64,000 nt of DNA from Saccharomonospora marina XMU15 (GCF_000244955.1 NZ_CM001439.1:4707234-4771233), one strand, 5' to 3'. Positions 26,895 through 37,074 are shown, numbered from the stretch's first letter. The notes: generated by a model from the letters alone, not told the origin. Made by a program: numbers and translations.

Positions 26895-28865
26895 TCACCT
26901 CTTCTTCGCCGAGTCGCCGAGCACGAGCGCGTGCCGTCCCTGGCCGAGCTCGAGACGCTGCTTGTGCACCTCGCCCTGACGATCCCGCCACCGCAGTTGG
27001 ACGCTGACCGGTCCCGCATGGTCGCCCAGACCGATATGCACCTCGTGACTGCGGCGGCCGGAGTGACCGCTACCGCCGTCAACGCGCTGGATGAACTTCT
27101 CGCCGTTGGCCGTGGTCACCTCGACCTGAGCACCGATAACCGGCGATCCGGCCACGGGTGCGGTGCCGACCGTGCGTTCCTGCTCATGGGTCAATGTCAG
27201 GTTGAGATAACCGCCGGGGTCGGGCGCCTGATTGGCGTAGAACACCGGATCGGCGTATTGCCGTGCCACGGCCATGTCGAGCCGACCGTCACCGTCCGCG
27301 TCACCGGTGGCGATACCGCGGGTCGGGACCGGGTCGTTGAGACCCAGCTCCGCAGCCAGGTCGACGTAGTAACCGTCGGCACCTTTGACGAAGAAGTGCA
27401 GCGGGTCACCGCCTGCGAGATCGTCGCCGAGCGTGAAATTCGGCCACAGCAGCGGATCGGGCACCAGACTGTCGTTGGCCATCGCGAGCTCCTGCAGTTG
27501 CGGCCACCGATTGGTCTCTCCCTTGACGAACCCGTTGGCCTGCGCGATCTCCAGCGTGCCCGAGTTCGAGAAGTCGGCCAGCTTGACATCCCAAGCCCAG
27601 CCGGACCAGTGCGTACCCACCTCGGCGCTGACGTCGCGGAACGGCGCCACGCCGTTGCGTAGCCGGCCGCGCATGTCCTCCTTGTCGTCAGCGGTGTTCA
27701 GATAGTGGAAGTGACTTTCCACGATGCCCCACGTTCGCGTCAGGTTGGATACGAAGGCGTCATAGAGACCGTCTTGGTCGAGGTCGCCGAAGTCGACGCC
27801 CATGCCCTTGAAGGAGTCGTTTCCGATCCGCTTGGATTTCGGGGTTCCGGCCGTGCGAGTGGTAACGGTGTTGCTGAACCTCGGCTGACCTGGCTTCGAC
27901 TCGTTGTACAGCAGCCGATCGGGGCCGAAGTCGTTGGCGATGTACAACTCGGGCAGCATGTCGCCGTCCAGGTCGTTCGCGCTGACGGCCAGGGTCCAAC
28001 CGTTGCGGGCCACTTCGGGAATCGCCTCGTCGGGCGCTCGTGAGAACGTCGCGGTCGGTTGGTCACCCGACGTGCCGCCCGCACCGAGCAGGATGATCGA
28101 GTCGCCACCGTTTTGCGCCTGGGACAGCGAGTGGTTCATCTCCACGCCGCCGGAAGCCGTGGCATCGAGGACCGGACTGTCAGGAAAGTAGTTGCCGAGG
28201 AACACATCGTCGTTGCCGTCACCGTCGAAGTCGCCGACGGTCGCCGCATTGGTGTTCCACTGTGGACCTGAGTACGTGGCACCCGCCTCGGTGCTGCTGT
28301 TGGGGACCACCTCGGTGGGCTGGTACGCGCCGGAGGAGTACTTGCCGTAGCTCGCCCGTGCGAGGTAAAGGATCGGCGTGCGGCCCCACATGTAGACGAG
28401 GAGGTCCATCCGGCCGTCCTGGTTGAAGTCGGCCGGAACGCACCCCATCGGTGCCATCGTGTCGTCGACCGGCAGCGGGTCCGCAGCCAACTCGAACGGC
28501 TCGTAGCGCCCGCCGTTCTTGTCAGGTACCGGTGTGACGATCACCTGATCGGTGCGAGGGTCCACGAGACACAGGTCGTTGGCGAGCCCGTCGGCGTCAA
28601 GGTCGTTCATCGCGACCCCGGCGCCGACCGAGGAGATCCAGGCGTCGATGTGCTTATACGCCTGGTTGACCTGCCTTACCGACTGGTACCGGCCAGAAGC
28701 GGGCAGCGCCACACCGTGGCCGGTGAAGGCGAACTCACTCGCCAGCTCCTGCCTCTCCTCGGCAGAACTACGGGGAAGGGCGACCACGAAGTAGAGACCG
28801 ACAACGACGACGAGCGCGATGACGCCGGTCAGCTGCCTGCGCAGCACACCAAACGGTCCGGTCAT
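26895..28865 (-). CDS. unbV: Enediyne biosynthesis protein UnbV (CRTAC1/FG-GAP, ASPIC domain)
   Basis: A 656-aa protein. I start it at ATG 28865, which overlaps the stop of the upstream UnbL gene as ATGA; a longer frame to 29081 has no support. Residues ~10-30 form an N-terminal membrane anchor or signal (LTGVIALVVVVGLYFVVALP). Then come FG-GAP/VCBS-type repeats with calcium-like DxDxDG loops (NDLDADGLAND, GDFDGDGNDD, NDLDGDMLPE, DADGDGRLD) and a C-terminal ASPIC/UnbV domain (GSPVIGAQVEV ... GHSGRRSHEVHIGLG). The protein probably faces outside the membrane. The function in the pathway is not established. Confidence 0.92.
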   Translation of the reverse strand: MTGPFGVLRRQLTGVIALVVVVGLYFVVALPRSSAEERQELASEFAFTGHGVALPASGRYQSVRQVNQAYKHIDAWISSVGAGVAMNDLDADGLANDLCLVDPRTDQVIVTPVPDKNGGRYEPFELAADPLPVDDTMAPMGCVPADFNQDGRMDLLVYMWGRTPILYLARASYGKYSSGAYQPTEVVPNSSTEAGATYSGPQWNTNAATVGDFDGDGNDDVFLGNYFPDSPVLDATASGGVEMNHSLSQAQNGGDSIILLGAGGTSGDQPTATFSRAPDEAIPEVARNGWTLAVSANDLDGDMLPELYIANDFGPDRLLYNESKPGQPRFSNTVTTRTAGTPKSKRIGNDSFKGMGVDFGDLDQDGLYDAFVSNLTRTWGIVESHFHYLNTADDKEDMRGRLRNGVAPFRDVSAEVGTHWSGWAWDVKLADFSNSGTLEIAQANGFVKGETNRWPQLQELAMANDSLVPDPLLWPNFTLGDDLAGGDPLHFFVKGADGYYVDLAAELGLNDPVPTRGIATGDADGDGRLDMAVARQYADPVFYANQAPDPGGYLNLTLTHEQERTVGTAPVAGSPVIGAQVEVTTANGEKFIQRVDGGSGHSGRRSHEVHIGLGDHAGPVSVQLRWRDRQGEVHKQRLELGQGRHALVLGDSAKKR

Positions 28866-29857
28866 GTATTGACACCTCCGAGCGAAACGAACTCGGCAGC
28901 AAGCCGCCGCCGCCATATCTCGTACGCGGGTAGATCGCCGTCCAGCTGACGGTCCGGCCTTCGGTCCACCACGAGCCGAGCAGCCTCCTGCGGCGTCATA
29001 CCGCAGAACAACCGCGTCGCCACTTCGGTGTGCGCGGGAACGACCCCGCTGCGCACCCTGGCTTCCGCGGCGAAGGCGCACGCCTGCGCCAGGGCACCCC
29101 GATGCTCGCCCGATCGGCGGGCCAACGTGCGTAGCTCGGCCTCGTCACCGCCGCCTGCGAAGGTGGCCGCCAAGCCGGCACCGGCGTAGAGGTCACCTCG
29201 CCTCGCCGCAGGGAAGGTGTCGATCAGGTTCGCTACCCGAACCGGATCCGTGCCTGCGACGAACCACAGCGCACGTCCGATGCCCTGATCGATCGCGTGC
29301 GTGGTGAACCATGCGTGCCCGCCTGCAAGCCATCGCACGGACTTGTCGACGTGGTGTTCGTGAACGTAACGACGGGTGTGGAAGTAGGCCTGATGGAAGC
29401 CATAGCCGTCGAGCACCAACGGGGCCAGAACCTGGTCGAGGGTATCCGGCCTCGGCCAGCGGATACGCGGGAGCCTCGCCATCGCCCAGCCGATCCCGAC
29501 ATAGATGAGGTAGCGCTGTTCGCCGCCGCGCTCGGTGTCCAGCAGCCGCCGGACGTGGTCGCGTCGACCCAACGGCAGCCCGTCCAGCACCGCCGCGCCC
29601 ATCCCGGCGCCCTCGTAAGCGAAGGCGCGAAGCCAGCCAGGTAGCTGCTGCAGCCGGTTCACGGTCTCATCCGGCGTGGCCGCCTCCATCACCGCCGCGT
29701 ATCCGTCGAGGAAGGTGAGTCCGACCGTTTCAAGCCTTTCCCGCGCGAGTTCGGATTTCTTGTAGAAGCCTCGCCGGTCGAGGTTGGTCTCGACGACGTC
29801 AGGCGTCAGCAGTCGCCGACGTAAATTCCGCCAGAACATGGCCGGCTCACCCCTCAT
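28862..29857 (-). CDS. unbL: Enediyne biosynthesis protein UnbL (DUF1702), first copy
   Basis: A 331-aa DUF1702 protein. ATG 29857 overlaps the preceding gene's stop as ATGA; an alternative ATG at 29839 (MFWRNLRRRLLTPDVVE) has its own AGGGGTGAG ribosome site and may be the true start. Family features: RGFYKKSE near the N-terminus, FAYEGAGMGAAVLDGLPL, the YVGIGWAMARLPR stretch, VLDGYGFHQAYFHTRRYV and the IDQGIGRALWFVAG motif. DUF1702 proteins occur almost only with enediyne PKSs and have no known catalytic activity. About 30-40% of positions appear shared with the adjacent second copy. Confidence 0.9.
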   Translation of the reverse strand: MRGEPAMFWRNLRRRLLTPDVVETNLDRRGFYKKSELARERLETVGLTFLDGYAAVMEAATPDETVNRLQQLPGWLRAFAYEGAGMGAAVLDGLPLGRRDHVRRLLDTERGGEQRYLIYVGIGWAMARLPRIRWPRPDTLDQVLAPLVLDGYGFHQAYFHTRRYVHEHHVDKSVRWLAGGHAWFTTHAIDQGIGRALWFVAGTDPVRVANLIDTFPAARRGDLYAGAGLAATFAGGGDEAELRTLARRSGEHRGALAQACAFAAEARVRSGVVPAHTEVATRLFCGMTPQEAARLVVDRRPDRQLDGDLPAYEIWRRRLAAEFVSLGGVNT

Positions 29858-30960
29858 GATTTCCGGTCGTTCGTGCTGTAGCGTTGCGGCCCGGAGACGG
29901 ACCCGGGGCTGTTCGCCAATAGGCGTGCCGTTGCCGTACGCCCTGTCGCTTGTTTGGCCGCCTTGCTGTTGTCCCGCGATGCGGTTTCCAGGAAATGAGC
30001 ACGGATTCGAGATCTCCACTGCTCGTACAACGGTTCCGCGGTTGTCGGCTCGACCGGATTCGATTCGGTACGGTCGGCCAATGCCACTGCTTGCTCGACC
30101 GAAAGCCCTGTGAACACTTCGGTACCCAGCCGCGAGTGCGCGGCTACGAACCCGGCGGCGTGCCGCGCGGTGATCGCGAAGACAGCGCCGAGCGCGAGCT
30201 GGCTACGGTGCGATCCCGCCGCGTCGCGCACCGCCGCAAGGCCGTCGGCCTCGCAGCCGCCCGCGAACGTCGCGGCGAGCCCCACACCACTCCACAGATC
30301 GGCCCGGCGCGCCTCGTCGAACGCGTTGACCGCGGCCACGACACCGCTCGGGTCACCGCCGTGGATGAACCACAGCGCCCGGCCGATACCTTGATCGACC
30401 GCGCGCGGGAAGTAATCCGGCGCTCCCTGGAACGGATACGGTGCCGGGACACGCTGCCCGCCGACGTACAGCCGGGTCTTGAAGTAGGCCAGGTCGAAGC
30501 CGTAGCCGTCGACCGCGAGCCATGACATCGTCGGGTGGTACCGCATTCCGTCGAGATCGGGGATGACGTGTCGCCACAGTGGCCTCGGCAACCTGGCCAT
30601 GGCGAAACCAATGCCGATATACGCCAGCAGTAGGTGCCGAGCTCCCGGTCCACGCAGCAGGCGCTCGGTGCGCCTGCCTCGGCCACCCGCCATGACATCA
30701 CGAACCGTGAACGCCATGGCCGCACCTTCGTATGCGAACCCACGATGCTCCACTTCGACCAGTTCGAGTCGGCGCTCCACCTCCCAGAGGTCCCGGGCGG
30801 CCATTCCCCACTCGAACCCGCAGACCACGGCCTGCGGGATGGCTTCGAGTCGCTGCGCGGACGGCGACGCCGCGCCAGGTAGGTCCCGATCGGCCAAGGT
30901 GACGGCCGACAGCCTCGGCGCCAGCAAGTACTGGCGCATCGCACCGAGAAACGATGGCAT
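29854..30960 (-). CDS. DUF1702/UnbL-like enediyne protein, second copy
   Basis: A 368-aa paralog of the adjacent UnbL protein. The same blocks are visible: FAYEGAAMAFTVRDVMAG, YIGIGFAMARLPRPLW, AVDGYGFDLAYFKTRLYV, AVDQGIGRALWFIHGGDP and GVGLAATFAGG. The last ~40 residues form an extra polar tail (KAAKQATGRTATARLL) absent from the other copy. It is first in the minus-strand core operon and divergent from PKSE. In the C-1027 naming scheme two such genes in this order would be E2 and E3 (my recollection, not checked). Confidence 0.88.
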   Translation of the reverse strand: MPSFLGAMRQYLLAPRLSAVTLADRDLPGAASPSAQRLEAIPQAVVCGFEWGMAARDLWEVERRLELVEVEHRGFAYEGAAMAFTVRDVMAGGRGRRTERLLRGPGARHLLLAYIGIGFAMARLPRPLWRHVIPDLDGMRYHPTMSWLAVDGYGFDLAYFKTRLYVGGQRVPAPYPFQGAPDYFPRAVDQGIGRALWFIHGGDPSGVVAAVNAFDEARRADLWSGVGLAATFAGGCEADGLAAVRDAAGSHRSQLALGAVFAITARHAAGFVAAHSRLGTEVFTGLSVEQAVALADRTESNPVEPTTAEPLYEQWRSRIRAHFLETASRDNSKAAKQATGRTATARLLANSPGSVSGPQRYSTNDRKS

Positions 30961-31257
30961 CGAACGGCCTTTCGCAAGCGGAGTTGGTGATTACAGCGTC
31001 GAGGCCCGGGACGAGCTCCGGCATCTCCGTTGTTGCCGCGACCGGAAAGTCGCAAGTAATTCGCAACAGCGGAGAACTGACATGCGGCATTCGCGAAGAA
31101 GGTATTGCCGCCGGCCGGAAGGCACTCTTGAGGTGAAGGTCGGACGCGTATCAACGCCTGTCACCGCACCCGGCTGTTCTCCGCCGAGTACGGTCGGCGC
31201 TACGCCAGGAACCGATTCGCGTCGCCGGAGTGCCCCACAGAATACGGCGGTGAAGAG
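30961..31257. promoter_or_regulatory. Divergent control region of the enediyne core operons
   Basis: A 297-bp gap drives the UnbL-to-methyltransferase operon leftward and PKSE rightward. It contains a direct repeat gtcgcaa-gtaa-ttcgcaa at 31049-31066, start-to-start 11 bp, the spacing SARP activators recognise. A small stem gcgac-cggaaa-gtcgc (31038-31053) overlaps its left half. I cannot assign clear -10 elements. Confidence 0.5.
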
Positions 31258-34200
31258 TTGAGCAGCTTTCGAATCGCGATAGTCGGCATCGGACTTCGCT
31301 ATCCCGACGCAGCCAGCACGGCTGAGCTCTGGCAGAACGTCCTTGCCGGGCGCCGGGCGTTCCGCAGTCTGCCCGAAGCGCGGATGAACCGCGCGGACTA
31401 CTACTCGCCGGACCCGAGCTCTCCGGATCGCTTCTACACCGACAAGGCGGCCGTCCTTCGCGACTTCGAGTTCGACCGCGTGAAATACAAGGTCGCCGGT
31501 AGCACGTACCGATCGACCGACCTCACGCACTGGTTGGCGCTCGATGTCGCGGCGAGTGCCCTTGCCGATGCCGGCTTCCCCGACGCGCGGGGGCTGCCCC
31601 GACAGAAAACCGGGGTGATCATCGGTAACAGCCTGACTGGCGAGTTCTCCCGCGCGAACCTGATGCGGCTGCGCTGGCCCTACGTCCGCCGTACGGTCGC
31701 CGCCGCGCTGGCCGCGAGAGGGTGGGACGAGGAGGAAACGAGCGCGTTCCTGCGGGATCTCGAGCCGGTGTACAAGGCACCGTTTCCGCCTGTCGACGAG
31801 GACACGCTCGCAGGCGGGCTCGCCAACACCATTCCCGGCCGGATCTGCAACTATTTCGACTTCGGCGGCGGCGGCTACACCGTCGACGGCGCCTGCTCGT
31901 CTTCGCTGCTTTCGATCGCCACCGCGAGCAAGGCGCTGGCCGACCGCGAAATCGACGTGTGCCTCGCGGGAGGCGTCGACCTCTCCATCGACCCGTTCGA
32001 GGTGATCGGGTTCGCCAAGACCGGAGCACTGGCGACCAGCGAGATGAAGGTCTACGACACCGGCTCCAACGGATTCTGGCCAGGGGAAGGGTCCGGCATC
32101 GTCGTGCTGATGCGGGAGCCTGACGCGATCGAACGGGGCTTGCGTATCTACGCCTCGATCACCGGCTGGGGAATCTCATCGGACGGCAAAGGCGGAATCA
32201 CCCGGCCCGAGGTCTCCGGACACCGACGTGCGATCGATCGCGCCTACGCGAAAGCCGGGTACGGCGTGGAGACGGTGGGCTACTTCGAGGGCCACGGCAC
32301 CGGGACGGCACTGGGCGACACGACCGAGCTGGAGACCTTCAACTCGGCTCGGCGCGGCGCCGAGCCTTCCGCCCGACCCGCGGCGTTGAGCACGATCAAG
32401 GGAAACGTGGGGCATACCAAGGCCGCGGCGGGCGTCGCGGGTTTGATCAAGGCGGCCCTTTCGGTGTACCACCAGGTCATCCCTCCTGCTACGAGCCACC
32501 ACGAGCCGCACACGAAGCTGACCGAACCGTCGGCACGGGTATACGTGCCGCGTACGGCAGAGCTGTGGCCTGCCGAGGCGCCTATCCGGGCAGGTGTGTC
32601 CGCCATGGGGTTCGGCGGGATCAACACTCACGTGACGATCGAGGCGGCACCTGGGGCGGCTCGCCGCGCGATGCTGCCCGCCGAGGTCGTCGAGTTGGTG
32701 TCCGGTAGGCAGGACGCGGAACTACTGTTGCTGGACGGCGCGGACCATCCGGCGTTGCGTGCGAAGGTGGCTCAGCTGCTGGACCTGGTTCCCGCGTTGT
32801 CCTTCGCCGAAGTCACCGACCTTGCAGGAGAACTCGCGGCTCAGGTGTCCGGCGGCCAGGTGCGTGCCGCCATCGTGGCTACCAGCCCCGAGGACGCGGT
32901 CGGCAAGCTGGAGAAGCTGGCGACCGCGCTGGACGCGGGCAGCCGCGACCTGTTCGCCGACGGGGTGTTCCTGGGCAGCTCGAAGACTCGGCCGAAGATC
33001 GCCTACCTGTTCCCGGGGCAGGGCTCCGGCCGCGGCGGCACAGGCGCGCTGCGCCGCCGGTTCTCCGAGGCGGACGCGGTGTTCACCGATGCGGGGATAC
33101 CGCAAGCAGGCGGGGCGGCGACCGAGGTTGCTCAGCCGAGGATCGTCGCCGGTTCCGTCGCTGCCATCAAGGTGCTGCGCAAGCTCGGTGTCGAGGCCGA
33201 CGTCGCGACCGGACACAGCCTCGGGGAGCTGACCGCGCTGGCTTGGGCGGGGGCACTGGACCTAGGGGAGGTAGTGCGCCTCGCCGGCGTGCGCGGCCAG
33301 GTGATGGCCAACGCGAGTGAGGGCAACGGCGCGATGGCAGGCCTGGCCGCTACGCCCGAAGAAGCCGCAGCGCTGTCCTCGGACGAACCGGTCGTGATCG
33401 CGGGTTACAACGGCCCATCGCAGACGGTGCTCTCGGGCGATGCGGACGCCGTCGACCGGGTGTGTGAGCGCGCCCGCGCGGCGGGCATCCACGCGACGCG
33501 GATCAACGTCTCGCACGCGTTTCACTCCCCGCTCGTCGAACCGGCAGCGGCAGCGATGGCTGAGCGGCTGACCGAGTTCGACTTCGGCACGCCGACCCGG
33601 ACCGTGATCTCCACGGTCACCGGCACCGAGATGGACCCTGGCTCCGACCTACGCGCGCTGCTTCGCGACCAGATCAAGCTTCCCGTCCGCTTCCACGAGG
33701 CCGCGGCGGTGGCCGTCGCCGATGCGGACCTGGCGATCGAGGTCGGTCCCGGACGGGTCCTCACGGGCCTGCTGGCCGATATCGCCGCTAACACCCCGGT
33801 CCTGAGCGTGGACACCGATGCGGGTTCATTGCGCTCGCTGCTGTCAGTGGTCGGCGCCGTGTTCGCGAAGGGCACCGACATCGACATCGACGCGCTGTTC
33901 GCCGGGAGGGTACTGCGCCCGCTGCCGCTCGACGGCTCGTTCACCTTCCTGGCCAACCCGTGCGAGTCCGCGCCGGACCTCACGATCGGGCAGGGTGAGC
34001 CGGCCGCGGAGCGCGAACCGGATGCCGCGACCGAGGCGCGGGCCGCCGGGCGACAAGAGCACATCTCGACTCTGGACCTGCTGCGGCAGAAGGCGGCCGA
34101 GCGGGTCGAGTTGCCGTTGGACGCGGTCAGCGCGGCCAGCCACCCCCTCGACGACCTCCACCTGAGCTCGATCACCGTCGGCCAACTCGTCAACGACGTC

Positions 34201-37074
34201 ACCAGAGAGGTCGGGTTGCCTCCCCTCACGTTGACGACCAGCTTCGCCACCGTGTCGCTCGGTGAACTGGCTGAACTGATCGACACCTCGGCCGAGACAT
34301 CGCAGGGCGACAGCGGTGTTCGTGGCCGTGCCGAGGCGCATGGTGTGGCCTCGTGGGTCAGGCCGTTCTCGGTGGACCACGTCCCTGCGCCTGCACCGAA
34401 CGTGACGGTGGGCGCGGGAGCAGCCGGCGCGTGGCAACTGTTCGCCCCCGCCGACCATCCATTCGCCGAGCGGCTGCGCACGGCACTGACCGAGGCCGGT
34501 ATCGGCGACGGTGTCCTGCTGTGCCTTCCCGACAGCGGCGAGGCGCACGTCGACCTCATCTTGCGAGCGGGCAAGTTCGCCGTCGCAGCGCCCACCGGAA
34601 CCCGGTTCGTCGTGGTGCAGCACAAGCTCGGGGCCTCGGGCCTTGCCAGGACCGCGTTCCTCGAAGCCGAAGGGATGCCGACGACGATCGTCACGCTGCC
34701 GGTAGGCGCCGACGTTGCCGAGCTGACCTCCTGGGTGGTCACGGAGACGGCGGCGACCACGACGTTCGCCGAGGTGCGCTACACCGCCGACGGCACCCGC
34801 ACCACACCGCGGCTCAAGGTTCTGCAACCGTCACCCACGCCTGGCACCGACAACCCTCTCGACTCCACCGATGTCGTCCTCGTGACCGGAGGCGGCAAGG
34901 GGATCACCGCGGAGTGCGCTCAGGCACTGGCCGCGGACGTCGGCGCGGCGCTCGCACTCCTCGGCAGGGCCGATCCCGCGACCGACGACGAGTTGGCGAC
35001 CAACCTGGACAGGCTGGCCGCGGCCGGGGTGAGGCACGTTTACGAGCGCGCCGATGTCACCGACCCCGCCCAGGTAGCCGCCGCGGTCGCGCGGTTGCAG
35101 GCAGAAGTCGGCCCGATCACAGCCGTGCTCCACGGCGCGGGCCGCAACGAGCCCACGCCGCTGGCGAGCCTGACGGAGGACGCGTTCCGCGCGACGCTCG
35201 CGCCGAAGATCGCCGGCCTGCGCGCCGTGCTCGACGCCGTGGACCAGGACAAGATCAAGCTGCTGATCACGTTCGGGAGCGTGATCGGCCGCGCAGGCCT
35301 GCCGGGGGAGGCGCACTACGCGACGGCCAACGACTGGATGAGCGAGCTGACGGCGGACTTCCAATCCTCGCACCCCAACGCTCGGGCACTGGCGATGGAA
35401 TGGTCGGTCTGGTCCGGTGCCGGGATGGGAGAGAAGCTCGGTGTGGTCGAAGCGCTGGTCCGCGACGGCATCACCCCGATCTCGCTGGAGCACGGCCTTA
35501 CCACGCTTCGGCAGGTGCTGGCCGACCCGAAGGCGGGACCGGTGCTGACCATCAGCGGACGAATGGGTGGCCTGCCGACGCTCCCGCCTCTGGAAGCAGT
35601 CGAGCCGCCGCTGTGCCGCTTCATCGACCGTGTCGTGGTTCACTACCCGGGGATCGAACTCGTCACCGAGGCGCAACTGTCGGTCGGAAGTGACCCATAT
35701 CTTTCCGACCACCTGTTCGACGGTGAGCTGCTGTTCCCCGCGACCCTGGGGATGGAGGCCATGACCCAGGTCGCGACAGCGGTTCTCGGCAGGACGGGTA
35801 CACCGTTGCTGTCCGATGTGGAGTTCTTGCGGCCGATCGTGGTCGGCAACGACAAGGCGACGACCATCCGGCTGGCCGCCCTTGCCCTCGACGACGAAAC
35901 GGCGTCGGTGGTGATCCGCACAGAGCACACCGACTTCAGCGCCGACCATTTCCGGGCGACGATCCGCCTGCCGAGGCCCGCCGTGCCTGACGAAGCCCCG
36001 TCACGCGAGGCCCTGGCACTGCCCGCCATTCCGTTCGACCCCACCACTGAGCTCTACGGCGGCATGCTGTTCCAGGGCAAGCGTTTCAGGCGGATCTTGC
36101 GCTACCGTCGCGCCAGTGCGCGGCATGCCGTCGCCGAACTGTCCACGATCCCGCCCTCCCCGTGGTTCGCCGCCTACCTTCCGCAGGAGCAGGTGCTGGC
36201 CGACCCGGGCACGCGAGACGCGGTCATGCACGCGATCCAGTGCTGCGTACCGGACGCGACGCTACTTCCGCAAGGCGTCGAGCGGCTCTTCCTTGCCCAT
36301 CCGGAGGACCAGAGCAGCGATTTCGTGCTCGTGGACGCGCGGGAACGCTCACAGGAGGGCGACAGCTACGTCTACGATGTCGACGTGCTCGACCCTGCGG
36401 GCCGGGTCGTCGAGCACTGGCAAGGCCTGAGGCTGCGCGCGGTTCGCGCGAGCAACGCCGGCCCATGGGTACCGGCGATGCTGAGTGGCTACCTCGAGCG
36501 CACGCTCGAGCGGGTGCTCGGCGGCCACCGAGCGGTCGTCGTCGAGCCCGCGGCCACGGGGTCGTCCGACGCGGGAGACGCCGGCACCGGCAGGGCGGAC
36601 ACGGCCCTCGCGGCGAGCCGTGCGGTAGGGCGGCCCGTGACGCTGCGGCACCGCCCGGACGGCAAGCCCGAGATCGATGGCGCGCGGATCTCCGCATCGC
36701 ACGGTGCCGGGACAAGCCTGGTGGTCGCCGGTGACGGCAGGCTCAGCTGTGATGTCGAGCCCGTAGCCGTCCGTGCCGAGCAGGCTTGGACCGACCTGTT
36801 GGGAAGTGCGCTGAGCAAGGTTCGTGACCTCGTGGCGGCGGAGTCGGGCGACGATCCCCACACGGCGGGGACTCGCGTCTGGTGCGCGCTGGAGTGCCTG
36901 CACAAGGCGGGCATCACGGAGCGGACCCTGACGGTGGACCGAGTGACGGCGGACGGCTGGGTGCTGCTCTGCGCAGGCGACGCGACGGTGGCCACCTGGG
37001 TCGCGATGTTGACCGGCCGCGAAACACCTGTGGTGTTCGCGGTGCTCTCGGGAGTGGAAGGGACCACAAAATGA
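31258..37074 (+). CDS. pksE: Iterative type I enediyne polyketide synthase (PKSE)
   Basis: A 1938-aa single-module iterative PKS. Order: KS (about 1-460; Cys213 in DGACSSS, His346 in EGHGTGT, His386 in GNVGHTK), AT (about 570-890; GHSLGE with Ser654, AFHSPL), ACP (about 940-1010; LHLSSITVGQ, pantetheine Ser971), KR (about 1200-1440; VTGGGKGI, YATAND), DH hot-dog region (about 1470-1720; LSDHLFDGE) and a C-terminal phosphopantetheinyl transferase-like domain (about 1760-1938; LSCDVEPV, WCALECLHKAG). PKSE builds a C15/C16 polyene on its own ACP, which it self-activates. The start is TTG at 31258, the first possible one, followed by the family's IAIVGIGLRYPDA. Confidence 0.97.
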   Translation: MSSFRIAIVGIGLRYPDAASTAELWQNVLAGRRAFRSLPEARMNRADYYSPDPSSPDRFYTDKAAVLRDFEFDRVKYKVAGSTYRSTDLTHWLALDVAASALADAGFPDARGLPRQKTGVIIGNSLTGEFSRANLMRLRWPYVRRTVAAALAARGWDEEETSAFLRDLEPVYKAPFPPVDEDTLAGGLANTIPGRICNYFDFGGGGYTVDGACSSSLLSIATASKALADREIDVCLAGGVDLSIDPFEVIGFAKTGALATSEMKVYDTGSNGFWPGEGSGIVVLMREPDAIERGLRIYASITGWGISSDGKGGITRPEVSGHRRAIDRAYAKAGYGVETVGYFEGHGTGTALGDTTELETFNSARRGAEPSARPAALSTIKGNVGHTKAAAGVAGLIKAALSVYHQVIPPATSHHEPHTKLTEPSARVYVPRTAELWPAEAPIRAGVSAMGFGGINTHVTIEAAPGAARRAMLPAEVVELVSGRQDAELLLLDGADHPALRAKVAQLLDLVPALSFAEVTDLAGELAAQVSGGQVRAAIVATSPEDAVGKLEKLATALDAGSRDLFADGVFLGSSKTRPKIAYLFPGQGSGRGGTGALRRRFSEADAVFTDAGIPQAGGAATEVAQPRIVAGSVAAIKVLRKLGVEADVATGHSLGELTALAWAGALDLGEVVRLAGVRGQVMANASEGNGAMAGLAATPEEAAALSSDEPVVIAGYNGPSQTVLSGDADAVDRVCERARAAGIHATRINVSHAFHSPLVEPAAAAMAERLTEFDFGTPTRTVISTVTGTEMDPGSDLRALLRDQIKLPVRFHEAAAVAVADADLAIEVGPGRVLTGLLADIAANTPVLSVDTDAGSLRSLLSVVGAVFAKGTDIDIDALFAGRVLRPLPLDGSFTFLANPCESAPDLTIGQGEPAAEREPDAATEARAAGRQEHISTLDLLRQKAAERVELPLDAVSAASHPLDDLHLSSITVGQLVNDVTREVGLPPLTLTTSFATVSLGELAELIDTSAETSQGDSGVRGRAEAHGVASWVRPFSVDHVPAPAPNVTVGAGAAGAWQLFAPADHPFAERLRTALTEAGIGDGVLLCLPDSGEAHVDLILRAGKFAVAAPTGTRFVVVQHKLGASGLARTAFLEAEGMPTTIVTLPVGADVAELTSWVVTETAATTTFAEVRYTADGTRTTPRLKVLQPSPTPGTDNPLDSTDVVLVTGGGKGITAECAQALAADVGAALALLGRADPATDDELATNLDRLAAAGVRHVYERADVTDPAQVAAAVARLQAEVGPITAVLHGAGRNEPTPLASLTEDAFRATLAPKIAGLRAVLDAVDQDKIKLLITFGSVIGRAGLPGEAHYATANDWMSELTADFQSSHPNARALAMEWSVWSGAGMGEKLGVVEALVRDGITPISLEHGLTTLRQVLADPKAGPVLTISGRMGGLPTLPPLEAVEPPLCRFIDRVVVHYPGIELVTEAQLSVGSDPYLSDHLFDGELLFPATLGMEAMTQVATAVLGRTGTPLLSDVEFLRPIVVGNDKATTIRLAALALDDETASVVIRTEHTDFSADHFRATIRLPRPAVPDEAPSREALALPAIPFDPTTELYGGMLFQGKRFRRILRYRRASARHAVAELSTIPPSPWFAAYLPQEQVLADPGTRDAVMHAIQCCVPDATLLPQGVERLFLAHPEDQSSDFVLVDARERSQEGDSYVYDVDVLDPAGRVVEHWQGLRLRAVRASNAGPWVPAMLSGYLERTLERVLGGHRAVVVEPAATGSSDAGDAGTGRADTALAASRAVGRPVTLRHRPDGKPEIDGARISASHGAGTSLVVAGDGRLSCDVEPVAVRAEQAWTDLLGSALSKVRDLVAAESGDDPHTAGTRVWCALECLHKAGITERTLTVDRVTADGWVLLCAGDATVATWVAMLTGRETPVVFAVLSGVEGTTK

